64,000 bases of DNA from Thalassotalea nanhaiensis. Lineage in GTDB: Bacteria > Pseudomonadota > Gammaproteobacteria > Enterobacterales > Alteromonadaceae. The notes below the pieces were generated by a model, which saw nothing but the letters and a program-made list of their open reading frames with translations, was not told the origin of the DNA and ran no database searches. Position 1 is the first letter of the stretch; each line of letters begins with the position of its first letter. The position numbers and the translations under genes were made by a program. This document shows positions 8,228-17,533 of the stretch, one piece after another. The DNA lies in assembly GCF_031583575.1 (NCBI RefSeq), contig NZ_CP134146.1, positions 372,001 through 436,000 on the forward strand, read 5' to 3'.

Positions 8228-9820
8228 TTACTTAATTTCTGGTGGTGTTGAGAATGTGTGATAAGGCGCAGGAGATGGAACTTCCCACTCTAAGCCTTCA
8301 GCACCATCCCAAGGTTTCGCAGGCGCTTTCTCACCGCCACGAATACATTTGATCACCAACACTAAGAATATTAGTTGTGATAAACCAAAGGCAAAACCAC
8401 CTATACTTACCCACTTGTTAAAGTCTGCAAACTGTAGAGCGTAATCAGGAATACGACGAGGCATACCAGCAAGGCCCAAGAAGTGCATAGGGAAGAACAA
8501 TAGGTTTACTGAAATTAGTGAACACCAGAAATGGAATTTGCCTAACTTCTCGTTGTACATGTTGCCGGTCCATTTAGGTAACCAGTAATATGCTCCTGCA
8601 TAAATAGAGAACAATGAGCCGGTAACCAATACGTAATGGAAATGCGCTACAACAAAGTAAGTATCATGATATTGGAAATCCACCGGCGTCATCGCCAGCA
8701 TTAATCCAGAGAAACCACCAATAGTGAATAAGATCACGAAGGCAATTGAGAACAACATAGGTGTTTCAAAAGTCATCGAACCTTTCCACATGGTTGCTAC
8801 CCAGTTAAATACTTTAACCCCGGTAGGCACCGCAATTAACATGGTGCAGTACATGAAGAACAATTCACCTGCAAGCGGCATACCTGTCGTAAACATGTGA
8901 TGCGCCCATACAATAAAGGATAGGAACGCAATCGATGATGTTGCATAAACCATTGAGCTGTAACCAAATAACTTCTTGCGAGCAAACGCAGGAATAATGG
9001 TTGAAACAATACCAAAGGCTGGCAATATCATGATGTAAACTTCAGGGTGACCGAAGAACCAGAAAATATGCTGGAACATTACCGGATCACCGCCCCCGGC
9101 AGCATTAAAGAAGTCAGTACCAAAGTAAGTATCGGTTAATACCATAGTTACTGTACCTGCGAGGACCGGCATAACTGCTATTAATAAGTAAGCGGTAATG
9201 AAGAATGTCCATACAAATAATGGCATCTTCATGTAAGTCATACCTGGAGCACGTAAGTTCATTATGGTAACAACAATGTTGATTGCCCCCATAATTGACG
9301 AAATACCCATAATATGAACAGCAAATACGAAAAATGCAGTACTACCATTTGAATAGGTTGTTGATAATGGCGCGTAGAATGTCCAACCAAAGTTAGGACC
9401 ACCGCCTTCCATAAACAACGAAGCCAATAAAATGCCAAAGGCAAAAGGTAATATCCAGAATGACCAGTTATTCAAACGAGGCAGTGCCATATCTGGAGCA
9501 CCGATCATCATAGGTAACATCCAGTTAGCCAAACCGGTAAAGGCTGGCATAATGGCACCAAAAACCATGATCAAACCATGTACGGTTGTCATTTGGTTAA
9601 AAAAGTCAGGTTCTACAATTTGCAAACCGGGTTGAAATAGCTCGGCGCGTATCACCATTGCCATTGCACCACCGGTAAGCAGCATAATGAATGAGAACCA
9701 AAGATAAAGGGTACCAATATCTTTATGGTTAGTTGTGTATAACCAGCGTTTAATGCCAGTCATCTTATGATCATGATGATCGTCGTCATGATGATCCATA
9801 GTGTCAGTTGCTGTTGTCAT
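8228..9820 (-). CDS. coxA: Cytochrome c oxidase subunit I (aa3 type)
   Basis: About 530 residues with twelve membrane helices. This is the catalytic subunit carrying heme a and the heme a3-CuB centre. WFFGHPEVYIMILPAFG contains the His-Tyr crosslink, WAHHMFTTG the two CuB histidines, and DTYFVVAHFHYVL the heme a3/a ligands. The second ATG (9820) is chosen over 9826 because GGGGG lies seven bases upstream of it and only one base from the earlier ATG. A His/Asp-rich N-terminus (DHHDDDHHDHK) precedes the first helix. The gene is 12 bases from coxB, so the subunits are made together. Confidence 0.97.
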   Translation of the reverse strand: MTTATDTMDHHDDDHHDHKMTGIKRWLYTTNHKDIGTLYLWFSFIMLLTGGAMAMVIRAELFQPGLQIVEPDFFNQMTTVHGLIMVFGAIMPAFTGLANWMLPMMIGAPDMALPRLNNWSFWILPFAFGILLASLFMEGGGPNFGWTFYAPLSTTYSNGSTAFFVFAVHIMGISSIMGAINIVVTIMNLRAPGMTYMKMPLFVWTFFITAYLLIAVMPVLAGTVTMVLTDTYFGTDFFNAAGGGDPVMFQHIFWFFGHPEVYIMILPAFGIVSTIIPAFARKKLFGYSSMVYATSSIAFLSFIVWAHHMFTTGMPLAGELFFMYCTMLIAVPTGVKVFNWVATMWKGSMTFETPMLFSIAFVILFTIGGFSGLMLAMTPVDFQYHDTYFVVAHFHYVLVTGSLFSIYAGAYYWLPKWTGNMYNEKLGKFHFWCSLISVNLLFFPMHFLGLAGMPRRIPDYALQFADFNKWVSIGGFAFGLSQLIFLVLVIKCIRGGEKAPAKPWDGAEGLEWEVPSPAPYHTFSTPPEIK

Positions 9821-9832
9821 AATCATTCCCCC

Positions 9833-11377
9833 TTATTTGGCTACGTCTTTAGCTTGAACCATATCGCCGGTGCTATTGCCCCAAGCATTACGTTCATAAG
9901 TAATTACTGCTGCCATCTCTTGTGGAGATAACTGTGCAGCAAAGCCCATCATGGCAGTACCAGGTTTACCATCTACAACCATGCTAATGTGTGCATTAAC
10001 ATCGCCAGTGGCAATTGGACTACCTTTTAAGGCTGGGAATGCTGGTGGCATACCAGCGCCTGAAGCTTGGTGACAAGCGGCACAACTTGCGTTGTAAACT
10101 TCTTCACCTTTGCTCATCAACTCATCCATAGATAAGTCATCTAAATTGACTTCGGCTGCTGCAACTGGTGTTTCTACAGCCGCTTCTTCTACAACTGGCG
10201 TTGCATCACTAATTGATGCTCCATCAGTACCGTCGACAATAAATTTAACATCTGCAGGTTGAACAGCTTGACCAGTATTGTTATCCCAAGCATTACGCTC
10301 GTAAGTAACCACTGCAGCAATTTCTTTAAGTGATAATTGCTTACCGTAGCCTTGCATACCAGTACCTGAACGACCATTGAATACCACATCAATGTGCTCG
10401 CCAAGTTTGCTTGGAGCCGTTGCTAGTTCACTGCCCTTAAGCGCAGGGAATGCTGGTGGTAAACCTAAACCTGTTGGTTGGTGACACGCCGCACAGTGTG
10501 CTGCATATGTTTGCTCACCTAATGCCATTAGCTCTTCCATTGGAAGTTTAGCGGTAAGCGATTGTGCTTCGGCCTCTGCGGCTTTAGTCATGGCAATTTT
10601 TTGCTCATTAACCCATAGCTCGTAATCAACTTCAGAGCGAACATCAACAACAATAGGCATGTAACCGTGATCTTTACCACAAAGCTCAGCACATTGGCCG
10701 CGATAAATGCCAGGTTCATTCACTTTGGTCCAAGCTTCATTAATAAAGCCTGGGTTAGCATCTTGTTTAACCGCAAATGCTGGTACCCACCAAGAGTGAA
10801 TAACGTCATCAGAAGTTATTAAGAAACGAACCTTGCGATTCACTGGTATAACTAATGGCTTATCTACTTCTAAAAGATAATTTTCATTTGACCATTTCTC
10901 GCCATTGTCACCATCTCGGTTATCAAATTGAGATTTTGGTGTAGATAAAACACTATAAAATTCAATGCCTTGATCAAAATACTTATAATGCCATTTCCAC
11001 TGCGAACCAGTCACTTGCACGGTGATATCAGAATTACTGTTATCTTCCATGTCAATTAAAGTCGTAGTTGCAGGCCATGCCATACCGATAAGAATTAAAA
11101 TAGGAATAGCGGTCCAAAGAATTTCAACTTTGGTGCTTTCATGAAATGAGGCTGGTTTTGCCCCTTTAGATTTGCGGTGGAATATCATTGACCAGAACAT
11201 AGCGCCAAATACCACGACACCTATTACCGTACAAATCCACATTACCAACATATGCAATTCATAGACATTTTGGCTGACATCAGTCACACCTTTGGTCAAA
11301 TTTAATTGCGATTCTGCCCAAGCTGAACTGGAAAGTAAGCTTCCCAACAACAGCCAACCCAGGTTACGTCTCTTCAC
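9833..11377 (-). CDS. coxB: Cytochrome c oxidase subunit II with two fused cytochrome c domains (caa3 type)
   Basis: A 514-residue protein starting at GTG with AGGAG seven bases upstream. Order: signal peptide (about 1-21), two membrane helices (about 41-65 and 85-107), CuA cupredoxin domain with H194, C229, E231, C233, H237 and M240, then two class I cytochrome c domains. The heme motifs are CAACH at 295-299 and CAACH at 432-436. The c domains are similar to each other (both carry PPAFPALKGS and TYERNAW) and are joined by an Ala/Glu/Pro-rich linker. CuA and hemes c take electrons from soluble cytochrome c. A plain subunit II would end near residue 260; the tandem duplication makes this a di-heme form. 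Confidence 0.96.
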   Translation of the reverse strand: MKRRNLGWLLLGSLLSSSAWAESQLNLTKGVTDVSQNVYELHMLVMWICTVIGVVVFGAMFWSMIFHRKSKGAKPASFHESTKVEILWTAIPILILIGMAWPATTTLIDMEDNSNSDITVQVTGSQWKWHYKYFDQGIEFYSVLSTPKSQFDNRDGDNGEKWSNENYLLEVDKPLVIPVNRKVRFLITSDDVIHSWWVPAFAVKQDANPGFINEAWTKVNEPGIYRGQCAELCGKDHGYMPIVVDVRSEVDYELWVNEQKIAMTKAAEAEAQSLTAKLPMEELMALGEQTYAAHCAACHQPTGLGLPPAFPALKGSELATAPSKLGEHIDVVFNGRSGTGMQGYGKQLSLKEIAAVVTYERNAWDNNTGQAVQPADVKFIVDGTDGASISDATPVVEEAAVETPVAAAEVNLDDLSMDELMSKGEEVYNASCAACHQASGAGMPPAFPALKGSPIATGDVNAHISMVVDGKPGTAMMGFAAQLSPQEMAAVITYERNAWGNSTGDMVQAKDVAK

Positions 11378-11689
11378 TCGACATCTCCTCTGCTTTTTTT
11401 AGCCAAGAAAATACAGAAATAAGTGACAAGATACATCTTAATTCGATGTCTCTAATTTCCGTAATTTATTTTTATTATTGTGTTACGTAAAAAACCTACA
11501 TCGATGAATGGGGTAGGGAGTCTACAGCGTAATATTTGTATATTATCCACTCTAGAATTACTTAATTTTTAAACAAGGTCTAGTGCTTTGTTATAAAAAA
11601 GTTAAATTAATTAATTAAAAGTAGCTAGAGTAAATACTACTAAATTTGAATGAGTTAGGCTAAAACAAAGGGATGGGAAGAAAAGAAAA
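11378..11689. other. Gene-free leader of the cox operon
   Basis: About 310 bases of AT-rich sequence between coxB (transcribed leftward) and the lexA terminator. It must hold the cox operon promoter, since transcription is leftward and lexA is terminated before it. I see the AGGAG ribosome site at the left end and a weak 5-bp hairpin near 11430-11447, but no clear promoter hexamers or operator, and no small gene. Confidence 0.5.
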
Positions 11690-11717
11690 TGGCTAAATTA
11701 AGTACATAATTTAGCCA
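11690..11717 (-). terminator. Rho-independent terminator of lexA
   Basis: Ten-base arms TGGCTAAATT / AATTTAGCCA with an 8-base loop; read on the minus strand the stem is followed by TTTTCTTTTC. It lies about 40 bases after the lexA stop. Confidence 0.8.
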
Positions 11718-11759
11718 TTATTTATTGGTTATTTTTTATACTGCTAAAGGGGCGGCAGA

Positions 11760-12374
11760 CTACATCCAGTCAGCGTTGCGAATAACACCAACAGCAATGC
11801 CTTCAATATTAAAATTTTGACTAGTTAAGTCTACAACTATTGGTGAAAAATCTTCATTTTCAGCGTGTAAATATACGACATTACCTTCGCGTTTATAGCG
11901 TTTTACCGTTACATCGTCTTCAACGCGAGCAACTACAACTTGGCCATTATTAATGTCTGTAGTTTGATGAACCGCTAATAAATCGCCATCAAGAATACCA
12001 ATATCTTTCATGCTTTCACCGTTCACACGCAGTAAATAGTCTGCTGCAGGGTGAAATAAGCTACCATCAATTTTGTAGTGCTCTTCAACATGTTCTTGTG
12101 CCAGTATTGGCTCACCAGCAGCAACGCGACCAATTAAAGGCAACCCTTCTTCTTCAACGTGTTCTTCAGCTAAGCGAATGCCACGAGAAGTGCCCGGTAG
12201 CATTTCAATAAAACCTTTTTTCGCCAATGCCTTTAAATGTTCTTCGGCAGCATTCGCTGACTTAAAACCAAAAAATGTTGCTATTTCAGCACGTGTTGGC
12301 GGCATACCGGTTTCGCTTAGCTTTTCTTTAATGAAGCCAAATATTTGTTCTTGTCGAGCAGTAAGAGGGCGCAT
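11760..12374 (-). CDS. lexA: SOS-response repressor LexA
   Basis: A 204-residue repressor. The N-terminal winged helix (1-65, opening [15 protein letters not shown]) recognises SOS boxes and the C-terminal S24 domain carries self-cleavage. The cleavage site is A86-G87 in RVAAGEP, the nucleophile S121 in NGESMKD and the general base K158 in VTVKRYKR. All are present, so the repressor should respond to RecA filaments. Two SOS boxes overlap its promoter region, so it represses itself. No dinF follows it here, unlike in E. coli. Confidence 0.97.
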   Translation of the reverse strand: MRPLTARQEQIFGFIKEKLSETGMPPTRAEIATFFGFKSANAAEEHLKALAKKGFIEMLPGTSRGIRLAEEHVEEEGLPLIGRVAAGEPILAQEHVEEHYKIDGSLFHPAADYLLRVNGESMKDIGILDGDLLAVHQTTDINNGQVVVARVEDDVTVKRYKREGNVVYLHAENEDFSPIVVDLTSQNFNIEGIAVGVIRNADWM

Positions 12375-12388
12375 AATTATTTTTGAAC

Positions 12389-12404
12389 CTGTTTATCTGT
12401 ACAG
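12389..12404. promoter_or_regulatory. SOS (LexA) box, proximal to lexA
   Basis: CTGTTTATCTGTACAG fits the canonical CTGT-N8-ACAG exactly and lies 15 bases upstream of the lexA ATG. Confidence 0.9.
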
Positions 12405-12407
12405 TAA

Positions 12408-12423
12408 CTGTCAGTATATACAG
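12408..12423. promoter_or_regulatory. SOS (LexA) box, distal to lexA
   Basis: CTGTCAGTATATACAG fits CTGT-N8-ACAG. Its centre is 19 bases from the proximal box, so the two operators lie on nearly the same helix face. This gives the tandem autoregulation known from E. coli lexA. Confidence 0.93.
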
Positions 12424-12567
12424 CCACAAAATAAACGCAACTGTAAATCCTTAAAAAGGTTGAATTTTGTGTGATCCAGTTTAGAGTTAAATTTAATTCA
12501 GTTTAAATAATGCTTATTGTTTTAAATTATTTTTCAAGCAATAGGTATAACAACAAGGCAGCCTGAA

Positions 12568-13356
12568 ATGCAGATTTTTAATACATCAGAGAAAACAACA
12601 GATATTATCCAGGCCCTGTTAAAAGACGGCGGTGTTATCGTCAAGCATCAGGCACCTGATGAGCTTATTGATAATGTCAAAGCTGAATTTAGAGCAGCCT
12701 TTGACCGAGAAGGGCATTTATTTGAGAACGATTTTAACGGTTATAAAACACTGAGATTGAGTGGCATACTGGGGTTATCTCGATCTGCTGCCGAGCTTAT
12801 TGCCCACCCATTAGTCAAAGACGTTGCTGATAACATACTAAAACGCCATTGTGAGTGTTATCGCATAGGAAGCTCTACTGCGATAGAGATTTTGCCGGGT
12901 GAAGCCGATCAGGTGCTGCATCGTGATGATGATTTTTATCCCATTCGCATTCCTGATGTTGAGTTCCAAATTGCCGCAATGTGGGCGCTGGACGATTTTA
13001 CCCTAGAGAACGGTGCTACTCGCGTGGTGCCAGGGAGTCAGGATCTTCGCGAGATTGAAGATGTAAAAGCCTCTGATATTACTCAGGCGGTTATGCCAAA
13101 AGGATCGGTACTGCTTTATCTTGGTTCAACCATACATGGTGGTGGTGCCAATAACAGCCAAGCGGCTCGTTCCGGGTTAATCACTACGTATAGCCTGGGC
13201 TGGCTAAGGCAGGAAGAAAATCAATATTTAACTATTCCTCGAAAAACGGTCGACAGCTATCCTGAAAATATACGCCGTTTATTAGGTTACCAAAGCCATG
13301 GTGAAAACCTTGGTGTTTTTCCGGGCGATCCTGATGGCAATTGGTACGAGTCTTAG
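12568..13356 (+). CDS. Phytanoyl-CoA dioxygenase (PhyH) family Fe(II)/2-oxoglutarate oxygenase
   Basis: A 262-residue soluble protein with a double-stranded beta-helix oxygenase fold. The iron ligands appear as H118-R-D120 in LHRDDD and H190 in TIHGGG, with R201 as the likely 2-oxoglutarate anchor. [12 protein letters not shown] is a typical PhyH segment. Family members hydroxylate diverse small molecules (fatty acyl-CoAs, ectoine, secondary metabolites), and nothing here identifies the substrate. The gene is divergent from lexA and stands alone; the SOS boxes are nearer lexA and probably do not control it. Confidence 0.82.
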   Translation: MQIFNTSEKTTDIIQALLKDGGVIVKHQAPDELIDNVKAEFRAAFDREGHLFENDFNGYKTLRLSGILGLSRSAAELIAHPLVKDVADNILKRHCECYRIGSSTAIEILPGEADQVLHRDDDFYPIRIPDVEFQIAAMWALDDFTLENGATRVVPGSQDLREIEDVKASDITQAVMPKGSVLLYLGSTIHGGGANNSQAARSGLITTYSLGWLRQEENQYLTIPRKTVDSYPENIRRLLGYQSHGENLGVFPGDPDGNWYES

Positions 13357-13496
13357 GTTTAACATGCAAATGTTTAAAATAATTAATCTTGTTAATAAAT
13401 AAATGCTTAAAAATGTCTCTATAGAACAACTTGTACCATTAATGCTAGAATTACGATAATTCTGAAATTTTACTTTTTATTCTGAGTTTTTTACCC

Positions 13497-15923
13497 ATGA
13501 GAGCACTGTTTTACTTTTTACTATCTTGGCCAGTACGTTTACTGGTTCGTTGTAAAATTATCCCCGATAACGTTGATGCATTAGAGCTAGGCGACAATAA
13601 AGATGTGTTTTATATCGTAAGGTATCAATCAGCGAGTGATTTAATTGCCCTACAAATGGCCTGTAAAAAACTTAATATGCCAGACCCTCTTGAAACCGTT
13701 CAGGTTAACGGTAAATCAATGAGTCGCTGTATTTGTCTAGAGAAGCCCAGCTCAGTTATTCCTTGGATAACTAGAAGTTCAACTAAAGCTATCGAACAAG
13801 GCTTAGCTTTATTGAAAGAACATGAAGCAAATACCAACAAAGATGCGAAATTGATCCCGGTAAATTTACTTTGGGGCAGAGCGCCAACAAAACAAAAAGC
13901 TAATGTTGGGCATGTGTTAGCTGATGAAGCATCGCCAAGTATGTTTCGTAAATTTTGGATGGTACTATTTTTGGGCAGAGATACCTTAGCTCGCTTCAGT
14001 GCTGCGGTATCCTTTAGAGAAATGGTAGAAACTCAAGGCAGTGACAAGGTAGCTGCTCGTAAACTTATCCGCATGGCTCGTATTCACTTTTACCGCCAAA
14101 CCGTTGCGGCAATCGGTCCCCGTTTGATGGATCGCCAACAAAAATTTACTGCTTTATTTGCGACACCCGCGATAAAGCGCTTAATAAAAGATGAAGCGAA
14201 ATCGAAAGGTAAGACAGAAGCTGAAATAAAAAAACAAGCACTTGGCATGATGAAAGAAATTGCCGCAGATTATCGCCAAACAGTGATCCGTCTGGGTGAA
14301 CGTATTTTAGGTTGGTTATGGAATCGATTATACGATGGCATTGAAGTTAAAAATGCAGATCGTTTACGTACCTTATCGGAAGAAGGTCATGAGATTATTT
14401 ATGTACCTTGTCACCGTTCGCATATGGATTATTTATTACTCACCTACGTTATTTATCATCAAGGATTAGTAACACCGAGAATTGCTGCCGGTATTAATTT
14501 GAACTTTTGGCCAGCAGGACCAATCTTCCGTAAGGCAGGCGCGTTTTTCATTCGTCGCAGCTTTAGGGGCAATCGTCTCTACTCAACTATTTTTCGTGAA
14601 TACTTAGGCTTGTTATTCAGTCGTGGTTACTCGGTTAAATATTATACTGAAGGTGGTCGCAGCCGTACGGGGCGCTTATTGCAGCCTAAAACCGGTATGT
14701 TGGCAATGACAGTTCAAAGCATGCTTAAGGGCATTGATAGGCCTTTAACGCTGGTGCCTGTGTATATTGGCTATGAACATGTTATGGAAGTGGCAAGTTA
14801 CCATAAAGAATTAAAAGGCAGCTCAAAACAAAAAGAATCGGTATTTGGCATTGTTAAAGCGATCCGTAAATTACGTAACTATGGTAAAGGTTACGTAACA
14901 TTTGGTGAGCCAATAAACATTAATGAATTCTTGAATAAAGAAGTGCCAGAATGGCGAGATAGCATAGACCCTATTGATCCGCCTAAACCTAAATGGTTAA
15001 CACCAGCTGTTAATGTAATGGCAAATCAGGTCATGACTGAGATTAACAAAGCGGTTGCGCTTAACTCGGTCACCTTAACGGCGCTTATTTTATTAACCGC
15101 CGAAAATAAAGCATTAACGCGTAAAGAATTGGAAGAGCAGTTAGACTTCTTCCTAGGATTACAGCGATCTGCGCCGTTCAGTAAAGAAATGTATATTCCT
15201 GAAGAGTCAGGGAAACAGTTGGTCGACTCTGTTATCCGTTTGAATAAAGTGGATGTTTGCGATGACAAGTTAGGACAGATTATTTCACTGTCAGAGCAAG
15301 CGTGTTTAGAGATGAGTTATTACCGTAATAATATTGTTCATGCCTACATGCTGCCATCGGTAGTATGTCGATTACTAAGAACATACGATAAGCTCACTAC
15401 CGAAGAAATTGATCATAAAGTAGAACAGCTTGCCCAGTTGATAAAAGCTGAATTATATTTATGGCAAAGCCATGACAATATTATTGAGCAAACAGAAGCT
15501 ATTTTAGCCACCTTGCAAACACAAGGGTTAATTAAATTAAGTAAAGCGGGTTACTGGTCGATTAATGAAGATTGTAGTTCTGCTTACATGCTTAATTTAA
15601 TGTCTGCTTGTATTAGTGAAACTGTACAACGTTACACCATTGTATTGAACATTATTAAGCAAGCCGCGCCGATTAGTCGTTCATCACTTGAATCCGATGC
15701 AACCACATTAGCTCAGCGTATGTCTAAACTGCATAACATTAACGCGCCTGAATTTATTGACAGGAAAGCACAAGCGGCAGTGGTAAATGCATTACGTGAA
15801 TATGGCTATATTGAATCCGATGAAACGGGGTGCTTTATCGCTACTGACCGTTTAACCGAATTAAACGAAACCTTAGAACACTTAATTGAACCTGACGTTT
15901 TACAAAGTATTTTACATTCATAA
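13497..15923 (+). CDS. plsB: Glycerol-3-phosphate 1-O-acyltransferase
   Basis: An 808-residue inner-membrane-associated enzyme of the usual PlsB length. It makes lysophosphatidic acid, the first step of phospholipid synthesis. The acyltransferase block is intact: H306 and D311 in CHRSHMDYLL, GAFFIRRSF, YYTEGGRSRTGRLLQPKTGM and LVPVYIGYE. The N-terminal region (RALFYFLLSWPVRLLVRCK) is typical of PlsB. The gene is monocistronic and ends at a strong terminator. Confidence 0.96.
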   Translation: MRALFYFLLSWPVRLLVRCKIIPDNVDALELGDNKDVFYIVRYQSASDLIALQMACKKLNMPDPLETVQVNGKSMSRCICLEKPSSVIPWITRSSTKAIEQGLALLKEHEANTNKDAKLIPVNLLWGRAPTKQKANVGHVLADEASPSMFRKFWMVLFLGRDTLARFSAAVSFREMVETQGSDKVAARKLIRMARIHFYRQTVAAIGPRLMDRQQKFTALFATPAIKRLIKDEAKSKGKTEAEIKKQALGMMKEIAADYRQTVIRLGERILGWLWNRLYDGIEVKNADRLRTLSEEGHEIIYVPCHRSHMDYLLLTYVIYHQGLVTPRIAAGINLNFWPAGPIFRKAGAFFIRRSFRGNRLYSTIFREYLGLLFSRGYSVKYYTEGGRSRTGRLLQPKTGMLAMTVQSMLKGIDRPLTLVPVYIGYEHVMEVASYHKELKGSSKQKESVFGIVKAIRKLRNYGKGYVTFGEPININEFLNKEVPEWRDSIDPIDPPKPKWLTPAVNVMANQVMTEINKAVALNSVTLTALILLTAENKALTRKELEEQLDFFLGLQRSAPFSKEMYIPEESGKQLVDSVIRLNKVDVCDDKLGQIISLSEQACLEMSYYRNNIVHAYMLPSVVCRLLRTYDKLTTEEIDHKVEQLAQLIKAELYLWQSHDNIIEQTEAILATLQTQGLIKLSKAGYWSINEDCSSAYMLNLMSACISETVQRYTIVLNIIKQAAPISRSSLESDATTLAQRMSKLHNINAPEFIDRKAQAAVVNALREYGYIESDETGCFIATDRLTELNETLEHLIEPDVLQSILHS

Positions 15924-15931
15924 AAAAATAA

Positions 15932-15958
15932 AACAGGGCGAAAGCCCTGTTATTTTTT
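15932..15958 (+). terminator. Rho-independent terminator of plsB
   Basis: AACAGGGC-GAAA-GCCCTGTT, a perfect 8-bp stem closed by a GNRA-type loop, then ATTTTTT. It sits nine bases after the plsB stop and just before the kelch gene. Confidence 0.93.
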
Positions 15959-15969
15959 AGAGAGATTAG

Positions 15970-17031
15970 ATGCGACTCACTCTGTTTATACTGCTGATCA
16001 CAGCTTCATTCCTTATTACCGCCAAACCTCTAGTGTTACCTAACTTGCCCGAGCCGGTCACCAATAATGCTGTTGCACAAGTAACAACGTCTCAAGGTGA
16101 TTATTTCATCAGTTTTATGGGCTTGGGCGTAAATAAAACATATAAAGACGTACATAATAAAGTGTGGGCGTTGAAATTAGGTGAAAAACAATGGCAAGCT
16201 AAAACGTCTGTACCTGCGAGCTTGCCTTTATCTGAGCGCTTGGCCTCAATAGCGGTTGGTGTAGGCCCGTATGCCTATGTGTTTGGTGGTTATACTGTCG
16301 CCAGTGATCATCAAGAAATATCAAGCCCTGACGTGTATCGCTATGATGTGGTAAATGATACCTATAAAGCACTCCCTGCAATGCCTGTCCCTGTCGATGA
16401 CAGTGTGGCTCTGGTGTATAAACAGCGGTATATCTATTTAGTCAGTGGCTGGCATAACGCCGGCAATGTTAACTTGGTGCAGGTATACGACATTAAAACC
16501 AACAGTTGGCAACAGGCATCGCCTTTTCTAGGCAAGCCGGTGTTTGGCCAAGCAGGGGCAATTGTTGATAATAACTTATTAGTTTGCGATGGCGTTATTG
16601 TGCAGCCACAGTTACTAAAACGCCGAACGTATCAAGGAATTGCGCAATGTTTAAAAGGTATTATTGACGAGGGTAATCCCCTGAAAATAGACTGGCAATT
16701 GGTCGATCATCCAATGGGGCAAGGCAGATATAGAATGGCATCTGCAGTTGTTAATAAGCAAATGGTGTTTATTGGCGGCTCAACCAACCCTTATAATTTT
16801 AATGGTATGGGGTATAACGGTGTTGCGGCTCCCGCTACAGCTGAAATTTGGCTATTCAATCCCAACACTAATAGCTGGCAGGTAAAACTTGGTAGTCATG
16901 CTAAATCGATGGATCATAGGGGCCTATTAAATTACAAAAATAAGCTCATTATTGTTGGCGGAATGGATGATCACCAACAGGTTACTAATGCTGTTATAAA
17001 TATTTCTATAGACAATACAAAATCCAACTAA
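15970..17031 (+). CDS. Secreted kelch-repeat beta-propeller protein
   Basis: A 353-residue protein with a signal peptide (about 1-18, ending LITAKP). Repeated kelch motifs are visible: AYVFGGY with a following YRYDVVNDTYKALP, YLVSGWH with VYDIKTNSWQQASP, VFIGGST with WLFNPNTNSWQ, and LIIVGGMDD. Six-bladed kelch propellers of this size include NanM-type sialic acid mutarotases, and the length fits. No sialic acid genes lie nearby, so a mutarotase role is only a possibility. Confidence 0.75.
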   Translation: MRLTLFILLITASFLITAKPLVLPNLPEPVTNNAVAQVTTSQGDYFISFMGLGVNKTYKDVHNKVWALKLGEKQWQAKTSVPASLPLSERLASIAVGVGPYAYVFGGYTVASDHQEISSPDVYRYDVVNDTYKALPAMPVPVDDSVALVYKQRYIYLVSGWHNAGNVNLVQVYDIKTNSWQQASPFLGKPVFGQAGAIVDNNLLVCDGVIVQPQLLKRRTYQGIAQCLKGIIDEGNPLKIDWQLVDHPMGQGRYRMASAVVNKQMVFIGGSTNPYNFNGMGYNGVAAPATAEIWLFNPNTNSWQVKLGSHAKSMDHRGLLNYKNKLIIVGGMDDHQQVTNAVINISIDNTKSN

Positions 17032-17065
17032 TCAATTACAAAAAGACACCTAAGTTAACGCTTTG

Positions 17066-17106
17066 TTGATCTAGATCATAACGCTTATCTCTATGCTTTT
17101 TATACT
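17066..17106 (+). promoter_or_regulatory. FNR/Anr-like box with -10 element (putative class II FNR promoter)
   Basis: TTGAT-CTAG-ATCAT at 17066-17079 matches the FNR consensus TTGAT-N4-ATCAA at nine of ten positions. A good -10, TATACT, is at 17101-17106. A start site about seven bases after it (17113-17114) puts the box centre near -41, the position of class II FNR activation. The element precedes the small DUF3149 gene. Confidence 0.62.
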
Positions 17107-17146
17107 TAATCCATAAGTTTGAACAAGCTCAAAGCAGGAGATTCAC

Positions 17147-17275
17147 ATGAACAATTTATCATTTTTATTATCAGACCCAATCGTATTATTTTCTGCAGGT
17201 GGCTTAGTAACTGTTCTGGCTATTTGCACATTTTATGTGTTCTTCTTTTTAAAGAAAATTAACAACAACGAATAG
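17147..17275 (+). CDS. DUF3149 small membrane protein (42 residues)
   Basis: A short gene with an excellent ribosome site (AGGAG six bases before ATG). The 42-residue product has a single membrane helix (about residues 15-36) after the opening MNNLSFLLSDPIVLFSAGG and ends KKINNNE. The opening, the SDP motif, the helix and the basic tail match the DUF3149 family of tiny inner-membrane proteins. The function is unknown. The FNR-like promoter suggests it is made under oxygen limitation. Confidence 0.78.
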   Translation: MNNLSFLLSDPIVLFSAGGLVTVLAICTFYVFFFLKKINNNE

Positions 17276-17287
17276 GAATTTATCGAT

Positions 17288-17312
17288 AATCAGCTTATGT
17301 TTGCTGGTTTTT
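17288..17312 (+). terminator. Weak hairpin and T-run after the DUF3149 gene
   Basis: ATCAGC pairs with GCTGGT (one G-U) across an 8-base loop and is followed by TTTTT. A plausible short-transcript terminator; the remaining bases to 17533 show no further gene. Confidence 0.45.
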
Positions 17313-17533
17313 AAAACGCTCTTCACACCCTTTTGCAATGCTAAACTTTTCTCTGTGTAGTTAATAGCATTGCTTTTTTTTGCCTGTTTTTTACGGAATC
17401 CCTAAAATTTTTCCTCTTTTACCAAGCCCATTAAACTTGCATTTGTTACTAACAAGGTTAAGCTGTTGATATATATAGTTGAATAATCCAATCAATAAAA
17501 AAAATATTGCCATTATTACGGCAGGGAATTTCC

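Noticed and set aside
10189-10404. Small open frame inside coxB
   Set aside because: Out-of-frame shadow of the second cytochrome c region, with no ribosome site and no recognisable protein.
12389-12423. SOS control of the PhyH oxygenase gene
   Set aside because: Both boxes lie within 50 bases of the lexA start but 145 or more bases from the PhyH ATG, so they most likely serve lexA only.
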